Below, piece after piece: positions 25,676-34,600 of a stretch of DNA of 64,000 nucleotides. The notes under the pieces were generated by a model. The model ran no database searches. It worked only from the letters and a program-made list of their open reading frames with translations, and was not told the origin of the DNA. The number at the start of each line of letters is the position of its first letter. The stretch's first letter is position 1. Origin of the DNA: Kitasatospora sp. MAA19 (GTDB lineage Bacteria; Actinomycetota; Actinomycetes; Streptomycetales; Streptomycetaceae); assembly GCF_029894125.1 (NCBI RefSeq), contig NZ_JARXYZ010000026.1, positions 1 to 64,000 on the forward strand, read 5' to 3'. A program made the position numbers and the translations under genes.

Positions 25676-28054
25676 ATGACGAACCGTCACTTCTCCAGCG
25701 CACCCGTCACCCTGCTGGTGGCCGGCGCCACGTCGCCCGAGCCCTGTCTGCCCGCCGCCCGCCCGCCGAGACGGCTCGACACGGGGGCGGTCAGCGCCGC
25801 GCTGGCCCGCACCGCGCCCCGCCGGCAGCGGTCGTCGCCGCCGCGCGGGGGCGGACGGCTCCCGGAGTTCCTGCTGGTCGAACTCCACGGCGGGTACGAG
25901 GCCGAGGTGCTGCGCGCCGCGCTGCGCGCCGTCCTGCCGCCCGACGAGACCGACGCCGGGTTGCCGGGCAGGATGCCGGACGGGTCGCCGGGCGGGATGC
26001 CGGGCAGTTCTCCGGACGGGGTACCGGACGGGTCGGAGCCGCTCTGGGAGCGGGCGGTGGACGGCCCCGACGGGCTCGACCGGGTGCTGGCCGAACTCGG
26101 ACGCGCCCTGACCGCCGGAGCGCGGCTGCGGGCCGTCCTGGCCGAGGACCGCCGGAACGGGCTCCGCCGCCTGTTCGTCGGGCTCGCCGCCGGTCCCACC
26201 GCGCGCGCCGCCGAGCTGCTGGAGCGGCTGCGGGAGGCACTGGCGCACCCGCCGGAGCCCGTGACGGTGCCCACCAGCGCGCTGCAACGGGAGATGCTGC
26301 GCCAGGTGATCGGGCGCGCCGACCACGGCGGGCGGCACGTCGAGCAGCTGTCCTGGAACTGGCACGGGCCGCTGGACACCGGGCGGTTCACCGCCGCCTG
26401 GCAGTCCGTGTTCGACCACGAGACGGTGCTGCGCGCCGCCTTCGACTGGGACGACACCGCCGGCGACGGCGGCGACCCCTGGACGGTGCTGCACGAACGG
26501 GCCGTCCCCGAGGTGACCCGCCACCCGCACGGCGCGGTCGGCTGGGACGACCTGCTGGAGGCCGACCGGCTGCGCGGCTTCGACCTGCGCCGGCCCGCCC
26601 TGCTGCGTGCCACCCTGCTCGACTCCGGCCCGCAGGACGCGGACGACCTGCCCGCCACCCGGGTGCTGCTCACCTACCACCACGCGATGCTGGACGGCTG
26701 GAGCGTGCGCCTGCTCCTGCAGGCCTTCTACCGCGCCTACCTGACCGGCGGCGTCCTGCCCGGTGGCGAGCGCCGCCCCGACGTCCGCGACCACGCCCGC
26801 TGGCTCGCCGCCCAGGGAAGCGACGCCGCACGGGAGTTCTGGGCCACCCGGACCGCCGCCCGCGCCGTCCTGCCACTCGCCCCCGACCCCGCCCGGCGCG
26901 GCAGCGGACGCGCCCGGCGCCGGCTCACCCCGTACGAGGCGGTCCGGCTGCGCGGCTGGGCGGCAGCCCGGGGGGCGGGCGAGAGCAGCGCGCTGCAGGC
27001 CGCCTGGGCGCTGCTGCTGTACCGCGCCGCGCAGGCGCCCGAGCAGCGCCGACCGGCCCGGGCGGTGCGGGTCGGCTTCGCGGTCACGGTCTCCGGCCGG
27101 GGCATCCCGCTGGACGGCATCGACCGGCTGCCCGGGGCGCTGCGCAACCCGCTGCCGATCTCCGTCCGGGTGCACCCGAGCACGACGGTGCCCCAGCTGC
27201 TCGCGGCGCTGCGCGACGAGGTGCTCGACCTCGCCGCGTACGAGTGGGTCTCCCCCGGGCAGGCGCACCGCTGGAGTGCCACCCCGCGCGGGCAGCGCCC
27301 GCACAGCCTGGTCGTCCTGGAGCACCAGCCGACCGCGCCGCACCACCTGCGGCTGGAGACCGACCTGGCCGCGCACGGCATCCACGTGGAGAGCCCCGTC
27401 CCGGCCGGCACCTTCACCGCGTACCCGATCACACTGGCGGCCCACTACGACGCCACCGGCGGGCTGGTCCTCACCACCACCCACGACCGCGCCCTGCTGG
27501 CCGACCAGGACGCCGTCGAACTCCTCAGCCAGAGCGCCCGCCTGCTGCGCACCTTCCCCGACCTGCCGAACGGCCTCAGCACCTCCGAGGTGCTGCGCTC
27601 CACCCTGGCCGGGCACCCAGCGCCCCGCCCCGGCGGGCCCGCCGACCACCCGCCGGGCCCGGACCCGGCGGAGCGGGGCCCGGCCGTCCGGCTGGAGGTA
27701 CTGCGCCGGGCCGCCCGCCCGGGCGCGGGCTGGGTCCTGCTGCTGCCCCCGCCCGACGCCCCGCACACCCGCTACCCGGGCACCGCGCGCGGCTGGCCCG
27801 GCCCGCAGGCCCTCGGTGTGCTCCGCCCGGCCTCCGGCCCGCCGTCGCCGGGCGCCTACCGCCCGGTGCTCGCCCCGCTGCTGGAGTCCCTGGCCCCGGT
27901 CGCGCTGGTCGCCGCACCCGGCAGCGGCGTCACCGCCTACGAGGTCGCCCGGCTCGGCCCGCCGGCCCGCCCGCCCGTGGTCGTGCTGCTCCCCGAGGAG
28001 GCCGGGCCCTCCGACCTCTTCGCCCTGGCCCCCCTGCTGGCGGACCCGCCCTAA
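25676..28054 (+). CDS. Stand-alone NRPS condensation-domain protein
   Basis: A 792-residue protein with no adenylation or carrier domain. Residues 195-620 are a condensation domain: PTSALQREMLRQVIG matches the C1 core, and the catalytic HHxxxDG is H335-G341 (YHHAMLDG). The N-terminal 190 residues contain a Gly/Pro/Met/Asp low-complexity stretch (about 95-122) and part of a second domain. The C-terminal 150 residues are Pro-rich and end with a thioesterase-like GSGVTAYEVARL segment. Free-standing C domains esterify or amidate carrier-bound acyl groups. The ATG 25676 overlaps the TGA of a 6-codon upstream frame (GTG 25659) that has the better ribosome site GGAAGGAA. Confidence 0.82.
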   Translation: MTNRHFSSAPVTLLVAGATSPEPCLPAARPPRRLDTGAVSAALARTAPRRQRSSPPRGGGRLPEFLLVELHGGYEAEVLRAALRAVLPPDETDAGLPGRMPDGSPGGMPGSSPDGVPDGSEPLWERAVDGPDGLDRVLAELGRALTAGARLRAVLAEDRRNGLRRLFVGLAAGPTARAAELLERLREALAHPPEPVTVPTSALQREMLRQVIGRADHGGRHVEQLSWNWHGPLDTGRFTAAWQSVFDHETVLRAAFDWDDTAGDGGDPWTVLHERAVPEVTRHPHGAVGWDDLLEADRLRGFDLRRPALLRATLLDSGPQDADDLPATRVLLTYHHAMLDGWSVRLLLQAFYRAYLTGGVLPGGERRPDVRDHARWLAAQGSDAAREFWATRTAARAVLPLAPDPARRGSGRARRRLTPYEAVRLRGWAAARGAGESSALQAAWALLLYRAAQAPEQRRPARAVRVGFAVTVSGRGIPLDGIDRLPGALRNPLPISVRVHPSTTVPQLLAALRDEVLDLAAYEWVSPGQAHRWSATPRGQRPHSLVVLEHQPTAPHHLRLETDLAAHGIHVESPVPAGTFTAYPITLAAHYDATGGLVLTTTHDRALLADQDAVELLSQSARLLRTFPDLPNGLSTSEVLRSTLAGHPAPRPGGPADHPPGPDPAERGPAVRLEVLRRAARPGAGWVLLLPPPDAPHTRYPGTARGWPGPQALGVLRPASGPPSPGAYRPVLAPLLESLAPVALVAAPGSGVTAYEVARLGPPARPPVVVLLPEEAGPSDLFALAPLLADPP

Positions 28055-28062
28055 GCTGAGGC

Positions 28063-28521
28063 ATGGCCCGCTTCGTCCTGACCCGCCGTTCGCCGCTGCC
28101 CCCGGCCGTCTGCTGGGAGCGGCTGACCGCCTGGCCGCGGCACGGCGAGCGGGTGCCGTTCACCCGGGTCTCGGTGGCCCGGGGCACCGGCCGGCGGGCG
28201 GGGGACGCCATCCTGGCCCGGACCGCCCTCGGGCCGTTCCGGTTCGACGACCCGATGGAGCTCGTCGAGCTGACCGCCCCGGCGGCCGGGCGCGACGGGC
28301 TGTGCCGCCTGGAGAAGCGGGGCCGGCCGGTCCTCGGCTGGGCCGAACTCCGGGTGCGCGCCCCGGACGGCGCGGCCGTCGGGACGGAGGTGAGCTGGAC
28401 GGAGGAGATCCGGATCGCGGGCCTGCCGGGGTGCTTCGACCCGGTCGTGGCCCGCGCCGGACGGCTGGTCTTCGGCCGAGTGCTGGACCGCCTCCTGGGC
28501 CCGGGACCGCCTACGCCGTGA
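28063..28521 (+). CDS. SRPBCC superfamily protein
   Basis: A 152-residue START/Bet v1-like protein. RFVLTRRSPLPPAVCWERLTAWPRHGERVPFTRV, DPMELVELTAP and VSWTEEIRI show the strand-helix pattern of the polyketide cyclase/dehydrase-like SRPBCC group, and a C-terminal long helix (VVARAGRLVFGRVLDRLL) closes the cavity. The ATG follows the C-domain stop by 8 nt with GAGG just before it. A ligand-binding or cyclase role in the neighbouring pathway is possible. Its 3' end overlaps the convergent membrane-protein gene by 11 bp. Confidence 0.75.
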   Translation: MARFVLTRRSPLPPAVCWERLTAWPRHGERVPFTRVSVARGTGRRAGDAILARTALGPFRFDDPMELVELTAPAAGRDGLCRLEKRGRPVLGWAELRVRAPDGAAVGTEVSWTEEIRIAGLPGCFDPVVARAGRLVFGRVLDRLLGPGPPTP

Positions 28522-29362
28522 CGCCGCACCAGGCCCGGTACTGCTGGCGGACGTACCCGCGCGGGTCGTCGTCGGCCGTGACCCGGTCGTGCTCCGCGAG
28601 CCGGTGGGCCGTCACGACGGCCCCGGCCACCTGCTCCGGATCGGCGTCGCCGCCCCGGAGCGCGACCCGGTCGCACATCGCGGCCCGGCGCAGCAGGAAC
28701 TCGCGGCGCAGCCGGGGCGGGGCCGTGGCGATCCGGCGCTGCGCGTCGAGGTGCCGGCGCTCGTCCTCGATGCCCGGGGCGTCGGCGTAGGCCTGCCCGG
28801 GCGCGGGGACGGGGCCGGTCGGCACCCGCGGGGCGGGCTGGTCCGGGAGCGGTGGCAGGCCGTGGGCGGCGAGGACGGCGTCGGCGAACTCGGGCCGGTC
28901 GACGGGCAGGCCCCGCCGCCCGAACAGGGCGAACAGCTCGGCGAGGGCACGGGGTTCGGTGCCGCGCGGCCGGTCGTCCCCGGTGAGCGGGAGTCGGCCC
29001 AGGAACGGCCCCCAGTGCCGCCCGCGCGGCTCGGCCAGGCGTAGCCGCAGGGTGACCCGGTGCGCACCGGTCTCGGCCTCCTCGTCGAACTCCATGGCCA
29101 GGCCCCGGATCTCCGGCCAGCCGTAGCCGCGCCGGACCAACAGCCGTACCAGGGTGAGGCCGGTGTCGTCCGCCTGGAGCCGACAGCTGCGCGGTCCGCC
29201 GAGGGCCGCACCCGCGACGATCGCGGCGGCGATCAGCAGGCACCCCCCGGTGCCGACGGCGCCGGTCTCGCCGAGTGCGATCACGGTCACCAGGGCCAGC
29301 ACGCAGCCGAGGCCGACGGCGTCCCCCCGCCGCCGCATGAACGCCAGCCGTACCGTGGTCAT
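28511..29362 (-). CDS. Membrane protein with PH-like domain, unknown function
   Basis: A 283-residue protein starting at ATG 29362 (GGAAGGGGGAG upstream). Two hydrophobic segments (about residues 16-33 and 36-55) precede SCRLQADDTGLTLVRLLVRRGYGWPEIRGLAMEFD, which looks like the bacterial PH fold found in many actinobacterial membrane proteins. The C-terminal half is charged and helical, with DAQRRIATAPPRLRREFLLRRAAMCDR. I do not recognise a specific function. It is probably a housekeeping or lineage-specific membrane protein sitting between the secondary-metabolism genes. Confidence 0.7.
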   Translation of the reverse strand: MTTVRLAFMRRRGDAVGLGCVLALVTVIALGETGAVGTGGCLLIAAAIVAGAALGGPRSCRLQADDTGLTLVRLLVRRGYGWPEIRGLAMEFDEEAETGAHRVTLRLRLAEPRGRHWGPFLGRLPLTGDDRPRGTEPRALAELFALFGRRGLPVDRPEFADAVLAAHGLPPLPDQPAPRVPTGPVPAPGQAYADAPGIEDERRHLDAQRRIATAPPRLRREFLLRRAAMCDRVALRGGDADPEQVAGAVVTAHRLAEHDRVTADDDPRGYVRQQYRAWCGVTA

Positions 29363-29545
29363 CCCGCTCCCCCTTCCGGTGCGCGCTCCCACGATCCCCA
29401 CCCGCCCGCCACCCGGGCAAGCGCGGGGCGGCAGCTGTGACGGCCCTGTGACGCCCGCCGGTGGCTCCTGGGGTGCCTCACCGCCCCCGCATGCTGCGGA
29501 CCAGGGTGCGGGCGGCCTGCGGCCAGTGGGGGTGGTCGAATGCGC

Positions 29546-29575
29546 AGCGCCGCCCAGCTGGAGGTGGGCGGCGCT
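29546..29575. promoter_or_regulatory. Hairpin upstream of the P450 gene
   Basis: A perfect 11-bp stem (AGCGCCGCCCA 29546-29556 with TGGGCGGCGCT 29565-29575) and an 8-nt loop, 86 nt before the P450 start. As the flanking genes diverge, it is not needed as a simple terminator; it could be an attenuator or a 5'-UTR structure. Confidence 0.45.
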
Positions 29576-29661
29576 ACCGCGCTGAAACCGGGGTGAAGGC
29601 GGGCTCCGGCAGAGTCCGGGCCATCGGAGCACGCAAGCCCGTCGCGAGAGGAACCGAGGCC

Positions 29662-30909
29662 ATGAACACCACCACCGTCCACCTCAGCCCCGAGCAGGTC
29701 GAGAACCCGGTCGGCGCCTACGCCGGGTTCCGCCGGCAGGCCGAACTGCCCCAGGTCGTGCTGCCCGGACTGGAGACCCCGGTCCGCCTGGTCACCCGCT
29801 ACGCCGACGTCAAGGCCGCGCTCACCGAGCCCCGGCTGGTCCGGGACCGCACCACCATCGCCGCCGCCCAGGCGGAGTCGGACCCGCAGGACGAGCTGAT
29901 GGCCACCGTGTTCGGAGCCTTCCCGGCCGAGTACGCCAAGTACCTCTCCGGCCACCTCGCCCTCTTCGACGGCGCCGAGCACGCCCGCCGCCGGGCCCCG
30001 CTGACCCGCGCCTTCAGCACCCGCCGGATCGCCGCGCTCCGCGGCTTCGTCGAGCGCACCGCCGCCGACCTGCTCGCCGAGCTCGCCGCCAAGGACGAAC
30101 CGGCCGACGTGCTCGGCGAGTTCGCCTACCCGCTGACCACCCACCTGATCTGCGAACTGGTCGGCGTCGAGGAGGCCGACCGGCCCCGGGTCCGCGCCTG
30201 GATCCGCGACTTCGCGTTCGGCGACGGCAGCCGGATGGCCGAAGGTCTGATCGGCATCGTCGACCACGTGAAGGAGCTGGTCGCCCGCCGCCGGGCCGAG
30301 CCCACCGAGGACCTGGTCTCCGCACTCGTGCACGGCACCCACGAGGGCGAGGAGCCGCTGGACGGGGACGACCTGGTCTCCGTCGTCGTGCTGCTGATCA
30401 ACACCGGCATCACGCCGCCCGCGCTGTTCCTCGCCCACGGCCTGCTCGCCCTGTTCGACCACCCGGACCAGCTGGCCCGGCTGCGCGCCGAGCCACAGCT
30501 GCTGGAGCGGGCCGTCCCAGAGCTGCTCCGCTACGTCACCATGGTCCGGATCGGCGCCACCCTGTACGCCACCGAGGACTTCGAGTTCGCCGGGACGGCG
30601 CTGCGCACCGGCGACCCGGTGACCGTCGCCCTGCTCGCCGCCGACCACGACCCGCAGGAGTACGGCGAGTCCGCCGGACGGCTCGACATCGCCCGCGAGT
30701 TCGGGCGCGGCGACGGCCACCTGGCGTTCGGCCACGGCGCCCACTACTGCCTGGGCGCGGCGCTCGGACGGCTGGTCACCTCGGTGGTGCTGGACCAGGT
30801 GCTGATCCGGCGCCCCGGCGCGGCGCTCGGCGCCGGCCGGGACGAGCTGGAGTTCGGCCACTGGCCGGCCGACGGCTTCCACCTGCTGCGGCTGCCGGTA
30901 CGGCTCTGA
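29662..30909 (+). CDS. Cytochrome P450 with atypical I helix
   Basis: A 415-residue actinobacterial P450. The haem-binding loop is AFGHGAHYCLGAALGR with C363 as the thiolate, and the ExxR pair is E287/R290 (ELLR). The I-helix segment that usually reads AGxET/DT is here LLINTGITPPALF (N247 to P253), so the acid-alcohol pair that delivers protons to oxygen is missing, as in some P450s that need a substrate hydroxyl or catalyse non-standard chemistry. A GAGAGGAA site precedes ATG 29662. No ferredoxin gene is adjacent. The likely role is tailoring of the product of the neighbouring SARP/KR/C-domain genes. Confidence 0.88.
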   Translation: MNTTTVHLSPEQVENPVGAYAGFRRQAELPQVVLPGLETPVRLVTRYADVKAALTEPRLVRDRTTIAAAQAESDPQDELMATVFGAFPAEYAKYLSGHLALFDGAEHARRRAPLTRAFSTRRIAALRGFVERTAADLLAELAAKDEPADVLGEFAYPLTTHLICELVGVEEADRPRVRAWIRDFAFGDGSRMAEGLIGIVDHVKELVARRRAEPTEDLVSALVHGTHEGEEPLDGDDLVSVVVLLINTGITPPALFLAHGLLALFDHPDQLARLRAEPQLLERAVPELLRYVTMVRIGATLYATEDFEFAGTALRTGDPVTVALLAADHDPQEYGESAGRLDIAREFGRGDGHLAFGHGAHYCLGAALGRLVTSVVLDQVLIRRPGAALGAGRDELEFGHWPADGFHLLRLPVRL

Positions 30910-30913
30910 CCCC

Positions 30914-30961
30914 CGTCAGACGCCGTCTCCTCGTCAGACGCCGTCTCCTCGTCAGGCGCCG
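30914..30961. repeat. 18-bp tandem repeat at P450/AfsR gene junction
   Basis: Unit cgtcagacgccgtctcct at 30914-30931 and 30932-30949, with a partial third copy to 30961. It spans the stop of the AfsR-like gene (30952-30954) and the spacer to the convergent P450. Confidence 0.8.
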
Positions 30962-33900
30962 ACCAGGGCCAGCGCCTCCGCCGCCAGGGCCGCCCGGTCG
31001 AGGCCCGCGTACCGGGCGACCGCCCGCTGGTACTCCCCCGGGTCGGCCTCCTCGGCGGCGCGCCGGGCCGCGACGGACCCCATGGTCGGCTGGAAACTGC
31101 GCAGGCACCGGAACCGCTCGGCCAGCGCGACCAGCCGCACCCCGGTCGCGGTCGGCTCCGCCGTCCCGGTCCGGGCGCCCCGGTCGAGTCCGGCCAGGCC
31201 GAGCGCCAGCAGCAGCGCCCCGGCGACCGGCACGTCCACCAGCGGCGCCGCCGGCTGCTGCTCCGGCGCCGGGGCGTCCGCGGGCCGCAGCAGCCCGGTG
31301 AGCCGGTCCGGGAGGGCGGCGGCCAGCGGCTCGACCAGGTCGAGGCATCCGCCGCGGGCGTGCGCGGCCACGCAGACGGCCTCCAGCTCCAGCTCCCAGG
31401 ACCGGTCGGCGGCCGACTCGGCGCCGCCGGCGAGCAGGCCTGCGGCCCGGCGCCACAGCGCCAGGCCGGCCGCCGTCTCACCCCGGGCGAGCGCGATCTC
31501 GGCCCGCACCCCGAGCTCCGGGGAGAGCAAGTCGACGGCGTCGTCCGGGCGGTGCCGCACGGCCAGCTCCAGCCAGTGCTCGGCGCCGTCCAGATCCCCC
31601 GCCTGCAGGCTGCCGAGCACCATGCCCCAGCGCAGGCCCAGCATGTCGTTCCAGTCACCGAGTTCGTCCAGCGCGCCCATCGCCTCGCGCAGCAGCGGCA
31701 ACGCCCGCGCACCCTGTTCGCTCTGCAGGTACAGCTCGCCGAGCCGGGACAGCGCCATCACCCGCAGCCAGGGCACCGGCAGCGGACCGAACACCGCCAG
31801 CATCCGGCGCGCCGAGGCGATCGCCCGTTCCACCTCGTGCGCGCCCTCCCAGCGGTAGCCGGCCACCGCCTCGGCGACGCCCGCGAGCAGCGGCTCGGGC
31901 GCGGCGCACAGCGCGTCCAGCCGGGTCCGGTCCGGGCCGAGCACCTCGGGGACGGCCGCCATCACGGCCGCGATCGCCCGCACCGGGGTGTCGGGGGCGG
32001 CCGGCGGCAGCCGCCGCAGGATGGCGAGCAGGCGCAGCGGCCCGGTGCTCGGGCCGAGGCCGCTGCCGGCCGTGAGCAGGGTGTTGACGGTGCTCAGCGC
32101 GGCGAGGGTGCGCACCGCTCCGACGAGGTCGGGCCCGGGCCGCAGCCGGGAGACCGGGCCGCCGGTGTCCTCGGCCAGGGCCACCAGCCGGACGTAGTTG
32201 CCCTCGGTGGTCCACAGCGCGGCGAGCACGGCGGCGGTGGCGACGGTCGTCGGCGCGTCCCCGGCGGCGAGGGCCAGCCGCAGTGCGCGGACCAGGTTGT
32301 CCTGCTCGGCCCGGACCAGCCGCCAGGTGGCGGCCGCGCCGGGGCCGAACGGCCCGTCGTGGTGGGCGAGGCCGAACTCCCGGGCCCAGGACAGGAAGCG
32401 GACGGCGACCTGCTCGTCCTCCCCGGCCCGGGTGCGGTGGACGGCGCCGAACTCCCGAACCGTCTCCAGCATCCGGAACCGGCCGCCGGTCGGGGTGTCG
32501 GCCAGCCTCAGCAGCGACTGGTCGACCAGGTCCTCCAGGAGGGCCAGCACGTCGGGGCCGTCGAAGGAGTCGGGGCCGGCGAAAGGGTCGGGGCCGGCGA
32601 AGGGGTCCGGGCCGCCCAGCAGGTGTTCGGCCGCCTCCGCGGTGAAGCCGCCGGGGAAGACGGACAGGGCGCGCAGCGCCGCCCGGCCCTGCGGTTCGAG
32701 CAGGTTCCAGCTCCAGTCGACGACCGCCTGCAGGGTGCGGTGGCGCTGCGGCGCGTCCCGGGCCCCGCCGCGCAGCAGGGCGAACCGGTCCGCGAGCCGT
32801 CCGGCGATCTCGGCCGCCGACATCACCCGCACCCGGGCCGCGGCCAGTTCCACCGCGAGCGGCAGGCCGTCCAGCCGGTCGCACAGCTCCGCGACCGGCC
32901 CGACGGGCAGGTCGACGCCGGGGCGGGCCGCACGGGCCCGCTGGGTGAACAGCTCGACGGTGGTGGCCTGGTCCAACTCCGGCAGCAGGTAGACGGATTC
33001 GGCGGAGATGGCGAGCGGCGCGCGGCTGGTGGTGAGCACCCGCAGGTCGCGGGAGGCGCCGACCAGCGCATGGACGAGCTCGGCCACGCCGCGCACCACC
33101 TGCTCGCAATTGTCCAGGACGAGCAGGGCGGGCCCGGGGCCGAGGGCGGCGGCGATCCCGGCCGACGGCTCGGGCACCGGGGCCACCCCGAGGGCCGCGG
33201 CGACCTCCCCGGCCACATCCGCGTCGGCGGCGACACCGGCGAGCTCCACCAGGTACACCAGCCGCTGTGGCGCGTTCCGGGCCACGGCGGCGGCCAGCCG
33301 GGTCTTGCCGAGCCCGCCGGGGCCCACCACCGAGACGACCCGGGAGCCGTCCAACAGCCGTGCCACGGCGGCGAGGTCGGTGGCCCGGCCGAGCAGCGCG
33401 TTCGGCTCGTGCGGCACCCCGCGCCGCACCGGGGCCGCCTCGCCACGCAGCAACTCCTGGTGCAGGGCGCGCAGATGCGGGCCCGGGTCGGTGCCGAGCG
33501 CGTCCCGCAGCCCGCGACGGTAGTCGTCGTACCGGGCCAGTGCGGCGGCCGATCCGACGGTGCGGGCCTCGCAACGCAGCAGTTCCAGCAGCAGTTCCTC
33601 GTCCCTGGGCTGCCCGGCGAACAGGGCGGCGAGCGCTTCGGCGGCCTCCGCGTGGCGCCCGGTCCTGGCCAGCGCGAGTGCCCGGGCCCGGGTGAGCGCC
33701 CGGTGGGTGACGGCCCGTTCGGCCCGCAGCGCGGCCACCGGGTCCGCGTCGGCCGGCTCCGAGGGCCCTGCGCCGTCCCAGAGATCGAGCCCCGCCTCGG
33801 CCTCGGCGAGCGCCCCCGCGTGGTCCCCGGCCCGCGCCTTCTCGGCGCACGCGGCCGCGTACAGCAGCACGGCGGAGGCGTCGACCTGTTCCTCACCGAG

Positions 33901-34161
33901 CCCCAGCCGGTACCCGGTCGGCGTGCTGACGATCAGGTCGGCCCCGAGCCTCGCCCGCGCCCGCGACACCAGGACCTGCAGCGCCTTCCCGGGCCTCTCC
34001 GGCTGCTCCTCCGGCCACAGCCCCTCGACCAACCGCCCGCTGCTGCTCCCGCCCCGCACCTCCCCCGCCAACAGCGCCAGCAACCCACGCACCCCCGGCG
34101 CGGTGATCTCCTGCCCCCGGCAGGAGACCGTCGACAGCATCGTCAACTCGATCGTCACCAC
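30952..34161 (-). CDS. AfsR/SARP family large regulator
   Basis: A 1069-residue STAND regulator. Residues 1-90 form the winged-helix DNA-binding domain and 95-235 the BTAD helices (DASAVLLYAAACAEKARAGD). The NTPase module carries Walker A in VVGPGGLGKTRLA, Walker B in ALLVLDNCEQV and the sensor LTTSR. After a WSWNLL winged-helix segment, residues 580-1069 are TPR-like helices. A degenerate GPDPFAGPDPFAGPDSF repeat occurs near residue 530. AfsR-type proteins integrate phosphorylation or ligand signals to activate secondary metabolism. It is convergent with the P450. ATG 34161 is assumed; an in-frame ATG lies 7 codons later. Confidence 0.9.
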   Translation of the reverse strand: MVTIELTMLSTVSCRGQEITAPGVRGLLALLAGEVRGGSSSGRLVEGLWPEEQPERPGKALQVLVSRARARLGADLIVSTPTGYRLGLGEEQVDASAVLLYAAACAEKARAGDHAGALAEAEAGLDLWDGAGPSEPADADPVAALRAERAVTHRALTRARALALARTGRHAEAAEALAALFAGQPRDEELLLELLRCEARTVGSAAALARYDDYRRGLRDALGTDPGPHLRALHQELLRGEAAPVRRGVPHEPNALLGRATDLAAVARLLDGSRVVSVVGPGGLGKTRLAAAVARNAPQRLVYLVELAGVAADADVAGEVAAALGVAPVPEPSAGIAAALGPGPALLVLDNCEQVVRGVAELVHALVGASRDLRVLTTSRAPLAISAESVYLLPELDQATTVELFTQRARAARPGVDLPVGPVAELCDRLDGLPLAVELAAARVRVMSAAEIAGRLADRFALLRGGARDAPQRHRTLQAVVDWSWNLLEPQGRAALRALSVFPGGFTAEAAEHLLGGPDPFAGPDPFAGPDSFDGPDVLALLEDLVDQSLLRLADTPTGGRFRMLETVREFGAVHRTRAGEDEQVAVRFLSWAREFGLAHHDGPFGPGAAATWRLVRAEQDNLVRALRLALAAGDAPTTVATAAVLAALWTTEGNYVRLVALAEDTGGPVSRLRPGPDLVGAVRTLAALSTVNTLLTAGSGLGPSTGPLRLLAILRRLPPAAPDTPVRAIAAVMAAVPEVLGPDRTRLDALCAAPEPLLAGVAEAVAGYRWEGAHEVERAIASARRMLAVFGPLPVPWLRVMALSRLGELYLQSEQGARALPLLREAMGALDELGDWNDMLGLRWGMVLGSLQAGDLDGAEHWLELAVRHRPDDAVDLLSPELGVRAEIALARGETAAGLALWRRAAGLLAGGAESAADRSWELELEAVCVAAHARGGCLDLVEPLAAALPDRLTGLLRPADAPAPEQQPAAPLVDVPVAGALLLALGLAGLDRGARTGTAEPTATGVRLVALAERFRCLRSFQPTMGSVAARRAAEEADPGEYQRAVARYAGLDRAALAAEALALVGA

Positions 34162-34240
34162 AGCAGGCTAGGGCCTGTTGCGAAAGTGGATCTCGTGTCG
34201 GGCGGGATCACGCACGGCTTGGCGGTGCGGTGCGGTGCGT

Positions 34241-34564
34241 CTACCTTCGCTTGCCAATGACGGCGGTGCCGTTGCCCAAGTCGACGCCTACGCGGGGCGG
34301 GGCGCCGGCCTGGTCATCGTCCCGCAGGACCAGTTGAGCCTGTCGCTGCTCGATCTGCACGCGTTTGTTGGCGTTGAAGAAGGCGTGCAACTCCTCGGTA
34401 GCGGTGGCGCCGAGGCCGAGCCCGCTGCCTGGCCTGCGGGCGGTCAGGCGGCGGCAGAGCCAGCCCGGGCGGCCGGATCGCAGGACCATCTGCCGGACCG
34501 AAGCCAGTGTGAACGGAACGATCACCAGTAGTGCCATGAACAACAGACCCGCCATCATCACCAT
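34241..34564 (-). CDS. Small DUF6191-type membrane protein
   Basis: A 107-residue protein starting at ATG 34564, where one membrane helix (MVMMAGLLFMALLVIVPFTL) is followed by a basic stretch. The C-terminal half, TEELHAFFNANKRVQIEQRQAQLVLRDDD...VDLGNGTAVI, resembles the short actinobacterial DUF6191 family (helix followed by a DLxxGxAxI ending). The function is unknown. It is flanked by a potD-like fragment and overlaps no recognisable operon. A longer open frame upstream to 34831 is antisense to that fragment and is rejected. Confidence 0.65.
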   Translation of the reverse strand: MVMMAGLLFMALLVIVPFTLASVRQMVLRSGRPGWLCRRLTARRPGSGLGLGATATEELHAFFNANKRVQIEQRQAQLVLRDDDQAGAPPRVGVDLGNGTAVIGKRR

Positions 34565-34600
34565 GCTGACCGAACGTCCAAGCGGTACAAGCCCGTTCCA

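Noticed and set aside
34170..34187. gggcctgttgcgaaagtg resembling an IS5-type insertion-sequence end
   Set aside because: Only one short end is visible, with no transposase or matching inverted repeat nearby; too weak to annotate.
31360..34260. 966-codon plus-strand frame across the AfsR-like gene
   Set aside because: Antisense shadow with Gln/Gly/Arg-rich composition; the minus strand carries Walker motifs and a BTAD domain.
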